Positions 50,972-60,413 of a DNA stretch of 64,000 bases are shown here, in pieces. The notes under the pieces were generated by a model. The model was not told the DNA's origin and ran no database searches. It was given only the letters and a program-made list of their open reading frames with translations. The stretch lies in contig CALMUP010000013.1 of assembly GCA_937872895.1 (NCBI GenBank), forward strand, positions 124,001-188,000, written 5' to 3'. The position numbers and the translations under genes were made by a program. This stretch comes from an uncultured Verrucomicrobiota bacterium (GTDB lineage Bacteria; Verrucomicrobiota; Kiritimatiellia; CAIVKH01). The stretch's first letter is position 1, and each line of letters opens with the position of its first letter.

Positions 50972-52463
50972 ACACCGCCGCCTCCTGCTGACCGCGCTGC
51001 TCCTGGCCTGCGCGTCGGTGCTGCCGTTCCTGCACGGCCTGCCGCACGCGTGGACCTACGACGACCATGGCGTGATCGTCGAGAACACCTTCCTCGCGGA
51101 TCCCGCGGCCGCGCGCCGCCTGCTCACCCTCGGCACGGTGCGCGACCCGTCGGTGGTGGACGGGCAGCGTCCGGTGGTCGTGCTGTCCTACCTGGCCGAC
51201 CGCGCGCGCGGCGGCCTTGATCCGGCCACGTTCCGCGCGACCAACCTGCTGCTCCATGCCGCCGCGACCCTGCTCGTGTTCGCGTTGTTCCGCCGCCTGC
51301 TCGACCTCCGCCTCGCCGCGCTCGCGTCGTTGCTCTTCGCGTGGCATCCGCTCAACGTCGAGGCGGTGATCGCCCCGGCGTTCCGTGAAGATCTCCTGTA
51401 CGTGGTGCCCGGCCTGGCCTTCCTCCTGCTCGGGTGGTGCGCGGTGCCGTCGCGCACGCGCCACGTCGCCGCCGTGCTGTGCCTGGTCGCGGCCCTGCTG
51501 GCCAAGGAGGCGGCGGCCGCGTTGCCGCTGGTGCTGCTGGCGGGGTGGTGGTGGCAGCCGTCGTGGCGACCGCCGCGGCGCACGATGATCGCCTTCGCCG
51601 CGTGGTCGTTTGCGCTGACCGTGATCGTGTTGGTCTTCCTGCTCGCGGGCCGTCCGGCGCAGGGGTGGGGCGAGGCGTGGAACGGGGTGGCCTTGCGCGG
51701 CGCCGAGGGGTGGCGCACCGCGCCGTGGCTGGCCGTGCACCAGCTTGTGCGGGCGGTGTGGCCGCATCCGTTGTCGGTCGACTACGTGATCGCGCCGGTG
51801 GCCGCGTGGTCCGAGCCGCGCGGCTGGGCCCCGCTCGCCGTGCTCGCCGCGCTGGCCCTCGCGCTCGTGCACCGCCGCACCCCGGCCGCGGTCGCGCTCG
51901 GTCTCGCCTGGTTTGTCCTGTTCTTCGCCCCGGTGTCCAACCTGCTGCCGTTGTACAATCCGGTCGCCGACCGCTATGCCTACGGCATCCTGCCCGGCCT
52001 CGTGCTCGCGTTCGCCGCGGGCCTCGCGCGCTGGCCGCGCGTGGCCGTCCCGGCACTGGTGGTGCTCGCGCTGGCCGCCGGCGTGCGATCGACGGCGCGG
52101 GTAGCGGACTGGCGCGACGACCGGACCTTGTGGACGGCCGCCCTCTCCGTCGAGCCGCGCAGTGCCCGCGCCCACACCTGGATCGCCCTCGAGGAGAAGC
52201 GTGCCGGTCATCGCGACGAGGCCTGGCGGTTGTTGATCGAGGCCGAGCGGCTGAATCCGCACGACGTCGCCCCGCTGGTCAACCGGGCCATCCTGCTCGG
52301 CGAGGCGGGCGACCTCACCGGCGCGGAACTCCTGTTGCGCGAGGCGCTCGCCCGCCGACCTGGTCACGAGCACGCCCGCCGCAACCTCGACCTGTGCCTT
52401 TCTTTGCAGGGGCGTGCGCCGGAGGATGCCGGCCCGGCAGGTTCGCCGTTGACCTCGCCTTGA
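50961..52463 (+). CDS. TMTC-like polytopic membrane protein with C-terminal TPRs
   Basis: 500 residues with about nine to ten transmembrane helices, starting LLLTALLLACASVLPFL. The first loop has the family-type WTYDDHGVIVEN and QRPVVVLSYLAD with RATNLLLHAAATLLV. Later LFAWHPLNVEAV and NPVADRYAYGILPG match conserved loops of the TMTC/O-mannosyltransferase-like group (GT-C fold). The last ~110 residues form TPR helices (ARAHTWIALEEKRAGHRDEAWRLLIEAERLNP). By family these proteins may glycosylate exported proteins from lipid-linked sugars; this is not proven for bacterial members. Its start lies inside the end of era. Confidence 0.83.
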   Translation: MSPEHRRLLLTALLLACASVLPFLHGLPHAWTYDDHGVIVENTFLADPAAARRLLTLGTVRDPSVVDGQRPVVVLSYLADRARGGLDPATFRATNLLLHAAATLLVFALFRRLLDLRLAALASLLFAWHPLNVEAVIAPAFREDLLYVVPGLAFLLLGWCAVPSRTRHVAAVLCLVAALLAKEAAAALPLVLLAGWWWQPSWRPPRRTMIAFAAWSFALTVIVLVFLLAGRPAQGWGEAWNGVALRGAEGWRTAPWLAVHQLVRAVWPHPLSVDYVIAPVAAWSEPRGWAPLAVLAALALALVHRRTPAAVALGLAWFVLFFAPVSNLLPLYNPVADRYAYGILPGLVLAFAAGLARWPRVAVPALVVLALAAGVRSTARVADWRDDRTLWTAALSVEPRSARAHTWIALEEKRAGHRDEAWRLLIEAERLNPHDVAPLVNRAILLGEAGDLTGAELLLREALARRPGHEHARRNLDLCLSLQGRAPEDAGPAGSPLTSP

Positions 52464-52516
52464 GGCCGGGTATGGTTACAGCAAGGATGTACCGTGATGT
52501 TTCAGGAGATGCACAC

Positions 52517-52819
52517 ATGAGCCGTTTGCTGGTTGCCTGGGTAATGATGGCGTGGGCGATGATCGGAGCGGGCTGCGCCTCGCTACCCGCCCTGGATAAC
52601 GGGGGCGATCCGTCCGATACCGCGGTGCGCGTGCGCATCGAACAGCGCCTGTCCAGCGACCCGGTCACTGCGCCGCTTCGGCTCGGCATCACGGTCGATG
52701 ATGGCATCGTCACCCTCAGCGGCCGCATCGACCAGGCCCACGTCCGCCTGCGGGCGGTCAGCATCGTGCGGGGAACTCCGGGGGTGCGCGGTGTCATCGA
52801 CAAGACACTCCAATTCTAG
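52517..52819 (+). CDS. BON-domain lipoprotein
   Basis: 100 residues. A signal sequence with lipobox IGAGC places the lipidated Cys at residue 20. The mature part is a BON domain (TAVRVRIEQRLSSDPVTAPLRLGITVDDGIVTLSGRIDQAHVRLRAVSIVRGTPGVRGVIDKT), the fold of OsmY and BON-secretin modules that binds phospholipid or partners at the outer membrane. A good ribosome site (AGGAG) precedes the ATG. Its 3' end overlaps the next gene by 29 bp. Confidence 0.87.
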   Translation: MSRLLVAWVMMAWAMIGAGCASLPALDNGGDPSDTAVRVRIEQRLSSDPVTAPLRLGITVDDGIVTLSGRIDQAHVRLRAVSIVRGTPGVRGVIDKTLQF

Positions 52820-54005
52820 GCGCGCCGGTCTCGCCCTGCTTGCCGCTGCCCTGTTGGTCTCGGGCTGTGCCACCACCCGGCGCGCCCCCGGCTTCGCCGA
52901 GGAACTCGCCCTCGGGCCGGGTCCGGGCATCCTGCTCACCAACGTGCCGCCGTTGCGCGTCGATGCTGCCCAGGGTGGCATTTCCGCCGTCGCGTCGCTG
53001 TTCGCGCACTGGAACAAACCGGTGTTGTCGTCCGAGGCGGAAAGCCGGCTGATCGCCGCGATGTCCGCGATGCTGATCCCGCCCGAAGAGGTCATGATCG
53101 ATCTCGCCGACCGGCGTATGCTCTGGTCCTATTCGTTCTATGCGACGATGCGCGAGGTCGAGGACCGGTTGCTTTCCGGCATCCCGCTGCTGGTCATGGT
53201 GCAGGATCGCGGCGATGACACCAAAACCCGTCGCTACATGATCATCATCGGATTCAACCAGCCTGCCGAAAAGTTGCTCGTCCACGAGGGCGGCAAGGAA
53301 CCGCGCGTCTATACCTATGCGGAGTTCCGCCCGATCTGGAGACCGGTGCGCAACTGGACCCTCGTGCTATGTCCACCCGACCAGATCGCCTGGACCCTGT
53401 CCACGCGCGAACGGGTGGCCCGCTCACGCTTCTACGAGCGAATCGGGTTGTGGTCCGATGCACTGGCCGACCTTGACGCCCTGCAGCAGGCCGATCCGCG
53501 CAACATCAACATCCTGCTCGCCCAGGCCCGCATCCACCAGCGCGCGCGGGATCCGGCTGCCGCCGAGAAGGCCTACCGCGATGCGCTGGTTATCGACCCG
53601 CTCAGCGCGCGCGCCGCCAACAACCTTGCCTACCTGCTCGGCCAGCAACCCGAACAGCGCCGCGAGGCCGAACGCTGGGCCCGCCGCGCCCTCACCATCG
53701 AGCCGTCGAACCCCGCCTACCTCGACACCCTCGGCATGATCCTGCTCGCCCTCGACCAACCCGCCGAGGCCGCGGTCGTGCTCGAGCGCGCCCGCCACCG
53801 CGCCGACAACCTGCCGCCCTCGAGCCGCCGCGAGATTGAACTCCGGTTGATCCGCGCCTTCGTGCAGAGCGGGCAGCCCCATCTTGCCCGCCAGGTCTGG
53901 CAGGACCTCGTGCGGATGGATGGACCGGTTGACCTGCCCGATGACCTTCGCGCCGTGTTGGGCGAACCGGCGAATCCCGTTGACCACGAACCTTCAAACC
54001 GTTAG
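52791..54005 (+). CDS. Lipoprotein with degenerate C39-peptidase-like domain and TPRs
   Basis: 404 residues with a GTG start inside the BON gene. Lipobox LVSGC gives Cys26. Residues ~50-215 follow the C39-like papain fold: GGISAVASLFAHWNKPV, GIPLLVMVQD, RRYMIIIGFNQPAEKLLVHEG, YTYAEFRPIWRPVRNWTLVLCPPD. The catalytic Cys of the QxxCGP motif is replaced (AQGGIS, residues 60-64), and the His before the GY/F motif is Arg-Tyr, so it should be inactive. Residues ~235-390 are TPRs (FYERIGLWSDALADLDALQQADP, AAEKAYRDALVIDP). It is probably a periplasmic or outer-membrane binding protein that holds Gly-Gly-like peptide segments; that is inference. It lies between the BON lipoprotein and a TPR membrane protein in one transcript. 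Confidence 0.78.
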   Translation: MSSTRHSNSRRAGLALLAAALLVSGCATTRRAPGFAEELALGPGPGILLTNVPPLRVDAAQGGISAVASLFAHWNKPVLSSEAESRLIAAMSAMLIPPEEVMIDLADRRMLWSYSFYATMREVEDRLLSGIPLLVMVQDRGDDTKTRRYMIIIGFNQPAEKLLVHEGGKEPRVYTYAEFRPIWRPVRNWTLVLCPPDQIAWTLSTRERVARSRFYERIGLWSDALADLDALQQADPRNINILLAQARIHQRARDPAAAEKAYRDALVIDPLSARAANNLAYLLGQQPEQRREAERWARRALTIEPSNPAYLDTLGMILLALDQPAEAAVVLERARHRADNLPPSSRREIELRLIRAFVQSGQPHLARQVWQDLVRMDGPVDLPDDLRAVLGEPANPVDHEPSNR

Positions 54006-54017
54006 TTCTGTGTAAGC

Positions 54018-55199
54018 ATGGACACGCCCCGCGCCCCGCGAACCAGTGAACCGTCAACCGCCTTCAAGCCGGGTGGTGGCTACGCGTCCTCGTCCGATCC
54101 GTTCAGCGGCGAACGGTTCTCCGTTCGCGATGTGGAGCAACAGGTGCGGCAACGCTCCCGCGACCGCGACTTCTCCACGTCGCGTTCCCGGCGCGCCCAG
54201 CGGCGCGAAGCCGGCGGCAACGACAAGGTGTTGTGGCTGACCGTGTTTGCGATCGCCATCGGCTATGCCGGCTTTGTCGCCTACAGCGAATTGCGCTACC
54301 GCCGCTCGTCGCCCCCGCCCCCCGCGGCAGCGGAGACTTCCGCGCCGGTTGCCTCCGCCCCGGTCCCGGTGGCGGCACCGGTCGTCATCGCCGAACCCGC
54401 CACACCGGTGGCCCCGGCTCCGGTGGATCCCGGTGGCGGCATTCCGGTTGACCTGGCCGCGCTGACCGCCGACGTGAAGCAATCGTTGCGGCTGCACGAG
54501 GAGGCCCGCCGCTTCGCCCGCGAGCGCCGGTTCGGCGAGGCCGATGACCGTTTCGCCGCAGCGGTGGCGCTGACCCCGCACCGGTTCGATGTGTTGTATG
54601 ACTGGGGGCAATCGCTGATCGAACAGAAACGCTGGGCCACCGCGCGCGATCCGTTGTCGGTCGCGGTGGCCGTCCAGCCCGCCTCGGTGCCCGCCCGCCT
54701 CGCCCTCGCCCAGTGCGCCTTCCAGTTGCGGCAATACCCCGACGCGCTTGCCCTCGCCTCCTGGGTGGTCGAGTCCGAGCCGTATTCCGAACCGGCACAC
54801 CAGATCGCCGCCGATGTGCTGATCGGCATGGAGGACTACGACGCGGCGATCCGCCACCTCGAGAAGCTCGTCGCCCTCAACAGCAACAACCACGTCGCCG
54901 AGAACAGCCTCGGTGCGGTCCACCTCCGCCTCGGCCGCTACGCCCAGGCCATCCGCGCCTTCGAGAATGTCATCCGCGACGAACCCGGCAACTCGCAGGC
55001 CTACTACTATCTGGCCCAGTGTTTCGTACAGAAGAATGAACCGGCGCTGGCCGTCGATGTGCTGATCCGCGCCTCGGCGCGCTTCGGCCGCGACTTCGTC
55101 GGCACCTGGACGAAAGGCCCCGAGTTCGCCTCCCTCGCGCAGTTCCCCGCGTTCCAGGAGAACTTCGCCATTGCCGCGCCGGCGACCGCGACGCCCTGA
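54018..55199 (+). CDS. Single-pass membrane protein with periplasmic TPRs
   Basis: 393 residues. The cytoplasmic N-terminus (~70 residues) is rich in Arg/Ser with RDRDFSTSRSRRAQRRE. A membrane helix covers ~71-90 (VLWLTVFAIAIGYAGFVAYS), and a Pro/Ala/Val linker follows (~95-140). Then come TPRs: ARRFARERRFGEADDRFAAAVALTP, ARLALAQCAFQLRQYPDALALA, AIRHLEKLVALNSNNHVAENSLGAVHLRLGRYAQAIRAFENVI. No catalytic motif is seen. It starts 12 bp after the pseudo-C39 lipoprotein gene and ends the era-led gene string. It is likely an envelope scaffold working with the two lipoproteins. Confidence 0.82.
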   Translation: MDTPRAPRTSEPSTAFKPGGGYASSSDPFSGERFSVRDVEQQVRQRSRDRDFSTSRSRRAQRREAGGNDKVLWLTVFAIAIGYAGFVAYSELRYRRSSPPPPAAAETSAPVASAPVPVAAPVVIAEPATPVAPAPVDPGGGIPVDLAALTADVKQSLRLHEEARRFARERRFGEADDRFAAAVALTPHRFDVLYDWGQSLIEQKRWATARDPLSVAVAVQPASVPARLALAQCAFQLRQYPDALALASWVVESEPYSEPAHQIAADVLIGMEDYDAAIRHLEKLVALNSNNHVAENSLGAVHLRLGRYAQAIRAFENVIRDEPGNSQAYYYLAQCFVQKNEPALAVDVLIRASARFGRDFVGTWTKGPEFASLAQFPAFQENFAIAAPATATP

Positions 55200-55208
55200 G
55201 CCGCGCCG

Positions 55209-58200
55209 CTACGGAAGTTCGACCGCCGTGCGGTAGAACCCGCCCGCCCCGCTGTTGGTTACGCCGATCCACACCGCCCCGCCGTTCGACGCGCCGGGGA
55301 TCCCGCCACCGAGCCGCTGCCAGACGCCTTCGGACAGGTTCGTGCTGAACCATGCCGCGTACACGCGCGTGTTCGTGGTCGGTGGTCCGGCCTGCAGGAC
55401 CAGGGAGGCCGTGCCCTCGGCCGCGGCGATGCGGTTGGTGAAGACCGAGGCGGCCTGGCCCGGATGGGTGCCGGCGATGTACTCTTCGAAGTGGGTCGCG
55501 CCGTCGCCGTCGCTGTCGCCGCCGGCCGTCTCGTTCGTGCCGAGCCCGTACTGGTTCCACCACGAAAGCGGAATGCCGTCGCGCCAACCGGAAGGCCGGG
55601 TGATCGCCACCGTCGCGCCGGTGCTCGAGCCGGCCGCGGTCCGGGTAACCAGCTCGAGGTGGTTGAAGAACACGTCGTAGTCGGAGCCGCTGCCCGCGCT
55701 GTAGTTCCAGGCGCGGAAACGGGTGGCGGCCGTCGAGGCGCGCGGGATCAGGTTGCCGGCGATCTCGCGCACCGTGCCCCCGCGCGGGGTGATGCGGGCG
55801 AGGTACTGGGTCGGTCCGGTCAGGGTGAGCTCGAGGTCGATGCCGGTGCTGGTCCAGCCGATGTCGGTCGCGGCACCGTTGATCGAATAGGTCGCATCAC
55901 CGCCGTTGAAGTAGAACTCCCACAACGTCGCGTTCGTGTCGTTCTGCACGGCGATGCCGATGCCGCGGCCGGTGTCGATGAAGCCGTTGTCGAGGCTCAC
56001 CCGCAGGGTCTGGCCGGGTGCGAGCGGCGCGGCGAACAACCGGCGCGCCTCGGACAGGTTGTCGTTGTTGGCGTACAGGCCCCACGCCGGCGTGCCGATG
56101 TCGACGGCGGCGCTGGTGGCCATGAAACGCCCGTTGTTGTTGACGTTGGTGGTGCTGGTGGTGAGGACCCACGCGCCGAATCCGGATCCGCCGTTGTCGG
56201 CCTCGGTCCAGCCGTCGCCATACGCTGCGTTCGCCCCGCGGTCGGTGGCGTTGGTGGCAATCACCGGGATGGTGTTGCTCGCGGTGACGGTGATGACGTT
56301 GGTGCCCTCGGCGAGCGCCACGCCGGCGATGCTCCACGCCAGCGTGGCGGGCAGGGCTCCGGCCGCGCCGGTCCGTGCATTGGTCCAGGCGAGGTAGGGC
56401 CAGAGGTAGGGATTGGCCACACCGGCCAGGTCGATCGCACCGGTCTCGGCTGCGACGGTCAACGTGGCGCCGGGCGGGTTGGTGACGACGATATCCGGCG
56501 GTGCCGGATCGTTGTCGAGCACGGTGACCGTCGTTGTGCCCGGCGTGCCGAGGCTGGCCCCGGTGGCGAAGGACAGGGCGAGGGTGAACGACTCGGTCAG
56601 CTCGTACAGGGCATCGTTGATCAACGGTACATCGATGAATTTCGCCGCGCCGTCGCCGTTGGTCCAGGCGAGCGACGTGTTCACCGCGGTGAAGTCGGAT
56701 CCGGCCAGCGCCGATCCGTTCACCGTTGCCACCTGCACCGTGGCTCCGCCCGCCGTGCCGCCGAGGCGGGTGACCCAGACCCGTGCCACTCCGCTGGTCT
56801 CCGACACGGTATGGCTCGCGGACTCGAACTGCACGGTGCCGGGCGATGGCGCGGCGTTGGTCTCCAACGTGTTCGCTTCGTCCCACGGATGGAGCAGGAA
56901 GCGGAACGCCCCGGGCACGCGGTTCGCCCACGCCGCCTCGTTGTGCCCCTCGCCGCACCCGATCGCGTAGCGCAGGTCGTCGTTCACCACGTAGCCGTCC
57001 TGCTGGTAGTACCCGAGCACCGGCCAGAAATGATCCCACATCGACGCGCCTTCGCTCGCGCCGGCACACTGCCAGATGCGCACGCCCTTGGTTGGCTGCG
57101 CGCTGATCCAGGTGCGGAAATTCGGTCCGTACCAGTACGACGGCGACACCGCGCCGATCAGCCCGTACACGTTCGTGCTCAACCCGCAATAAGCCGAGAT
57201 CAGCCCGCCGAGCGAAGAACCCATCACCCCGGTATCCATGCGGTTGGTCAGCGTGCGGTACGCCGCGTCGATCGCGGGCTTCACGTTGTGCACCAGGTAG
57301 CGCAGGTAGTAATCGCCGGTGTAGCCGTCCTGCGGTGTGCCGTATTCGCTCATGCGGTTGTTCGAGTTGTTCACCGCGACGATGATCGTCTCGCGCATCC
57401 GTCCGTGCATGATCTCGCGGGTGGCCGCGGCATCGGCCGACCACGAACCGAACGCCCCGCCCGGATCAAACACGTTCTGCCCGTCGTGCATGTACAGCAC
57501 CGGATACCGCTTCGTCGTGTTCTGCGTATAGCCGCGCGGCAGGTAGATGCGGCCGCCGCGCGTCGGGATGCCGTTGCCGGTGTAGCTCGAGTTCCACGCC
57601 GTGACGGAGATGACCTGCGGCGCGGATACCGTGGCCGGCGGCGTGTAGTTGTAGATCTGGCCGTCCTGCACGAACAACGTGTCGAGCGGTGTGTAGTAGT
57701 TGTTGTTCACCCCGCCGGACGCCGGGTTGTCCCACTGCTGGACCCCCGCGACGTTGTAGCCATTCGGCACGAACTCCAGCGGGCGGCCCGCCTCGCCGAT
57801 GCCGTCCACCCGGTACAGGAATTCGCCCGCGGCGCGGCCCGCACCGATCCGCGCCATCGGCGCGTTGCTGAACGTCTCGCTTTCGCCGACACGGAACAGG
57901 ATGAACGCATTGGTCCACGACGTGCGGTAGAAGACCGTCTTGCCGGTGTAGCCGGGATTCCACAACGGCAGGTTGGTGGTGAACGAGGCCCCGGCAAGGT
58001 TGCCGTTGCCGGGCGTGCAGTGGGTGGCGCTGGAGGTGGTGCGCGCGGTGAGCCGGTAGGTCGCGGAGGTCGCCACGGTCGAACCCTGCACGGCCACGCT
58101 GACCGTCCATTGGTTCGCCGACGGCGAGACCATGCGCACCGCGCCGGTCGTGGTCAGCCGGTTCAGTTCCGGCCGGTCCACCGCGAGGTACAAGGCGCTG

Positions 58201-58316
58201 CCGGCCCCGGCGTTTGAGGAAACCGACACCGTCACCGTGTGCAACGGTGGGCGCCCCGCCCAGGCCGAAACAGTGATGACCGCGCCAAGTACTCCCCATC
58301 CAATCGTTGTTCGCAT
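55209..58316 (-). CDS. Secreted esterase (EstD/Fes-like) with starch-binding-like N-domain, Calx-beta and calcium-loop tail
   Basis: 1035 residues with a signal peptide (GVLGAVITVSAWA). The N-terminal ~100 residues (VTVSVSSNAGAGSALYLAVDRPELN) look like a CBM20/CBM48-type beta sandwich. Residues ~235-480 form an esterase-D-type alpha/beta hydrolase: RIYLPRGYTQ, YPVLYMHDGQNVFDP, nucleophile Ser368 in GSSLGG and GEGHNEAAW with the catalytic His. A Calx-beta unit (~500-590), an Ig-like unit and a ~200-residue module (~690-890) shared with the GH57 protein follow. Then come DSDGDGATHFEEYIAGTHP and a terminal domain ending FYRTAVELP. It is likely released or surface-bound and hydrolyses an acyl ester on polysaccharide. 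No ribosome site is seen; TATAGG lies just ahead of the ATG. Confidence 0.88.
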   Translation of the reverse strand: MRTTIGWGVLGAVITVSAWAGRPPLHTVTVSVSSNAGAGSALYLAVDRPELNRLTTTGAVRMVSPSANQWTVSVAVQGSTVATSATYRLTARTTSSATHCTPGNGNLAGASFTTNLPLWNPGYTGKTVFYRTSWTNAFILFRVGESETFSNAPMARIGAGRAAGEFLYRVDGIGEAGRPLEFVPNGYNVAGVQQWDNPASGGVNNNYYTPLDTLFVQDGQIYNYTPPATVSAPQVISVTAWNSSYTGNGIPTRGGRIYLPRGYTQNTTKRYPVLYMHDGQNVFDPGGAFGSWSADAAATREIMHGRMRETIIVAVNNSNNRMSEYGTPQDGYTGDYYLRYLVHNVKPAIDAAYRTLTNRMDTGVMGSSLGGLISAYCGLSTNVYGLIGAVSPSYWYGPNFRTWISAQPTKGVRIWQCAGASEGASMWDHFWPVLGYYQQDGYVVNDDLRYAIGCGEGHNEAAWANRVPGAFRFLLHPWDEANTLETNAAPSPGTVQFESASHTVSETSGVARVWVTRLGGTAGGATVQVATVNGSALAGSDFTAVNTSLAWTNGDGAAKFIDVPLINDALYELTESFTLALSFATGASLGTPGTTTVTVLDNDPAPPDIVVTNPPGATLTVAAETGAIDLAGVANPYLWPYLAWTNARTGAAGALPATLAWSIAGVALAEGTNVITVTASNTIPVIATNATDRGANAAYGDGWTEADNGGSGFGAWVLTTSTTNVNNNGRFMATSAAVDIGTPAWGLYANNDNLSEARRLFAAPLAPGQTLRVSLDNGFIDTGRGIGIAVQNDTNATLWEFYFNGGDATYSINGAATDIGWTSTGIDLELTLTGPTQYLARITPRGGTVREIAGNLIPRASTAATRFRAWNYSAGSGSDYDVFFNHLELVTRTAAGSSTGATVAITRPSGWRDGIPLSWWNQYGLGTNETAGGDSDGDGATHFEEYIAGTHPGQAASVFTNRIAAAEGTASLVLQAGPPTTNTRVYAAWFSTNLSEGVWQRLGGGIPGASNGGAVWIGVTNSGAGGFYRTAVELP

Positions 58317-58456
58317 ACCCTATACCCCAATGGCCGTCGTGGTGCGGTCCGGATGAACACGCGGTGGCGACCGTTGTCCATGATACACCAAAAGGGTTCG
58401 CCGCGTGTACACATTTGCGGCATAAGGGCGGAAACACAGACAGGAAGGAACAATCC

Positions 58457-58861
58457 ATGATGGCTTGGTTGGAACAGGGTTCGTGGTGCCTGCTGCGCGT
58501 CGCGTCGGGCTTGATGATGGCGACGCATGGCTACGGGAAGATCTTCGAGGAGGGCCGCATGGAGCGGTTCACCGCCGGGGTGGGCGAGATGGGATTCCCG
58601 CTGCCGGGCCTGTTCGCCTGGCTGGCCGCGTTGTCGGAACTGGTCGGCGGCATCGCGCTCGCCCTCGGCCTCGGCTCGCGGGTCAGCGCCGCGCTGATCG
58701 CCGGCACGATGTTCGTCGCCGCGTTCATCCGCCACGGCGGCGATCCCTTCGAGAAAAAGGAACTGGCCCTGCTCTACCTCGTGGTCATGCTGTTCTTCGC
58801 CGTCTGGGGCGGGGGACGGTGGGCGCTCGACCGGGTGCTGGGCCGGAACCGTTCAGCCTAG
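58457..58861 (+). CDS. DoxX-family membrane protein
   Basis: 134 residues with four hydrophobic helices: [57 protein letters not shown] and [17 protein letters not shown]. The phrase [16 protein letters not shown] with the later [17 protein letters not shown] is the DoxX signature. Members sit in the inner membrane and are linked to thiol or sulfur oxidation stress in some bacteria. The ribosome site AGGAAGG precedes the ATG; a second ATG follows immediately. The 3' end overlaps the convergent photolyase gene by 9 bp. Confidence 0.88.
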   Translation: MMAWLEQGSWCLLRVASGLMMATHGYGKIFEEGRMERFTAGVGEMGFPLPGLFAWLAALSELVGGIALALGLGSRVSAALIAGTMFVAAFIRHGGDPFEKKELALLYLVVMLFFAVWGGGRWALDRVLGRNRSA

Positions 58862-60370
58862 CGGGAGATCAAGCTGTGCGCTTGCGCGGGGAGGGGATGC
58901 CCGTCGGCGCGCCGGGCGTTTGCGGCTGCCGTGCTCCTGGTACACGCGGCGCGCTTCCTCGCGGTGTTCCTCGCTGCGGCGCAGTGCGGCAAATGCGGCA
59001 CGCGCGCGACGCACTGCCTCGGCATGATCGACGACGGGCGGGGGATAGGCGCGCGGCGGCGACGCGACCTTCCACGGCGTATGGATCTCCGCGTTGGCCA
59101 GGTCGCGCAGCTCCGGCACCCAGCGGCGGATGAAGTCGCCCGACGGATCGTGGTCCATGCCCTGCTTCACCGGATTGTACATGCGCAAGGTGTTGATCCC
59201 GGTCACCCCGCTCTGCATCTGCAACTGGCTGATGTGGATGCCGGGCTCGTAGTCGATGAACTGGCAGGCGAGGAAGTCGCGCAGGTCCCGCCAGTCGAGC
59301 CACAGGTCGTACGCCGCGAACGAGACGAGCATCGCCCGCATCCGGAAGTTGATCCACCCGCGCGCCTGCAACGACCGCATGCAGGCATCGACGAACGGAT
59401 ACCCGGTGCGGCCCTCGCGCCATGCGGCCAGCCGTTCCGGATAGGCCCCCGGTTCGCGCAGCGATTCGCACGCGCGGTTGAAGCACCGTTCCTCGATGGC
59501 CGGCTCGGCCTCGAGTTTCTGGATGAAGTGGCAATGCCAGTGCAACCGTGCATCGAGCGCACGCAGGTCGGCCTTGCGCAACGCCTGCGGGGCCATCCGT
59601 TCGCGCCGCAACCGCTGCACCACCGTCCGCATGGACACCGCACCCCATGCGAGGTAGGGGCTCAGCCGCGAGCACCGGTGGTACGCGGTGACCGGACTGC
59701 TCATCGCCTGCTGGTAACCGATGCCGCGCCCGCCGAGGAATTCCTCGAACCAGCGCCAACCCTCGGTCGATCCGCCGCGCAGATCCGGCGCGCGCCGTAC
59801 CGGCGCGGCCACACGCGAAGGAAGGTCCAGGGACTGGACAACCACCGCGGGCGGGGTTCCAGGGATTGGACAACCGGGGGCGATCGCCTCCGGCGCCGGC
59901 GTGACCGGCTCGGCCATGAAGGCCTCCCAGCGCGCCTGCCACCGGTCGCGGTCGACCTTGCCGCGCCCGACCCCGTACTTCGGCAGCTCCGTCCACGCCA
60001 CGCCGCGGTTCCGGGCCCACGCCGCCACCGCGCGGTCGCGCGCAAAGGTCCGCTCCACCCCGGTCTCCTGGTGCGACCACAGGTGGGTGAAGCCGGTCTC
60101 GCGGTGCAGCGCCTCCAGCACCTCCACCGCCTCGCCGTGACGCGTCAGCAAACCCGCGCCCCGTTCCCGCAGCGCGGCGTCGAGTTCGGTCAGGCAGGCG
60201 ACGATGAAGCCGGCGTGCAGGGCATCGCTGTCAGGTGCGCCCAGGATCGACGGCTCCGCGATGTACAGGGGGATGACCCGGCCTCGGCGCGCAGCCTCGG
60301 CGAGCGGACGGTGGTCGTCGATGCGCAGGTCGCGCTTGAACCAGACGACATGGAGGTCACGGGACGGCAT
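58853..60370 (-). CDS. FAD-dependent DNA photolyase / cryptochrome
   Basis: 505 residues. The antenna domain starts [17 protein letters not shown] with [14 protein letters not shown]. The FAD-binding helical domain includes [45 protein letters not shown], and [51 protein letters not shown]. This set marks the FAD photolyase family, which repairs UV pyrimidine dimers with light; it looks closest to proteins annotated as deoxyribodipyrimidine photolyase-like. The linker ([27 protein letters not shown]) is encoded by two copies of a palindromic repeat, an apparent in-frame insertion. The start at 60370 has a TACCGT box five bases ahead and no ribosome site. Confidence 0.9.
   Translation of the reverse strand: MPSRDLHVVWFKRDLRIDDHRPLAEAARRGRVIPLYIAEPSILGAPDSDALHAGFIVACLTELDAALRERGAGLLTRHGEAVEVLEALHRETGFTHLWSHQETGVERTFARDRAVAAWARNRGVAWTELPKYGVGRGKVDRDRWQARWEAFMAEPVTPAPEAIAPGCPIPGTPPAVVVQSLDLPSRVAAPVRRAPDLRGGSTEGWRWFEEFLGGRGIGYQQAMSSPVTAYHRCSRLSPYLAWGAVSMRTVVQRLRRERMAPQALRKADLRALDARLHWHCHFIQKLEAEPAIEERCFNRACESLREPGAYPERLAAWREGRTGYPFVDACMRSLQARGWINFRMRAMLVSFAAYDLWLDWRDLRDFLACQFIDYEPGIHISQLQMQSGVTGINTLRMYNPVKQGMDHDPSGDFIRRWVPELRDLANAEIHTPWKVASPPRAYPPPVVDHAEAVRRARAAFAALRRSEEHREEARRVYQEHGSRKRPARRRASPPRASAQLDLPLG
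59826..59875. repeat. Two palindromic repeat units inside the photolyase linker
   Basis: On the minus strand GGTTGTCCAATCCCTGGAAC (59876-59857) and GGTTGTCCAGTCCCTGGACC (59844-59825) are near-identical, 13 bases apart, and each is palindromic (TCCA-N5-TGGA). They match the units at 36651-36700. They stay in frame and encode the linker between the two photolyase domains. Confidence 0.65.
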
Positions 60371-60375
60371 GCCCC

Positions 60376-60381
60376 ACGGTA
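60376..60381 (-). promoter_or_regulatory. Putative leaderless -10 box (TACCGT)
   Basis: On the minus strand TACCGT ends five bases before the photolyase ATG at 60370, without a ribosome-binding motif. Confidence 0.35.
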
Positions 60382-60413
60382 CGCCGTCCCGGACGAAGTG
60401 CAACCGGCGTCGG

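Noticed and set aside
58314-58327. TATAGG box directly before the esterase ATG as a leaderless promoter
   Set aside because: Only two bases separate it from the ATG, too close for a transcription start at the start codon, so it is not counted with the other boxes.
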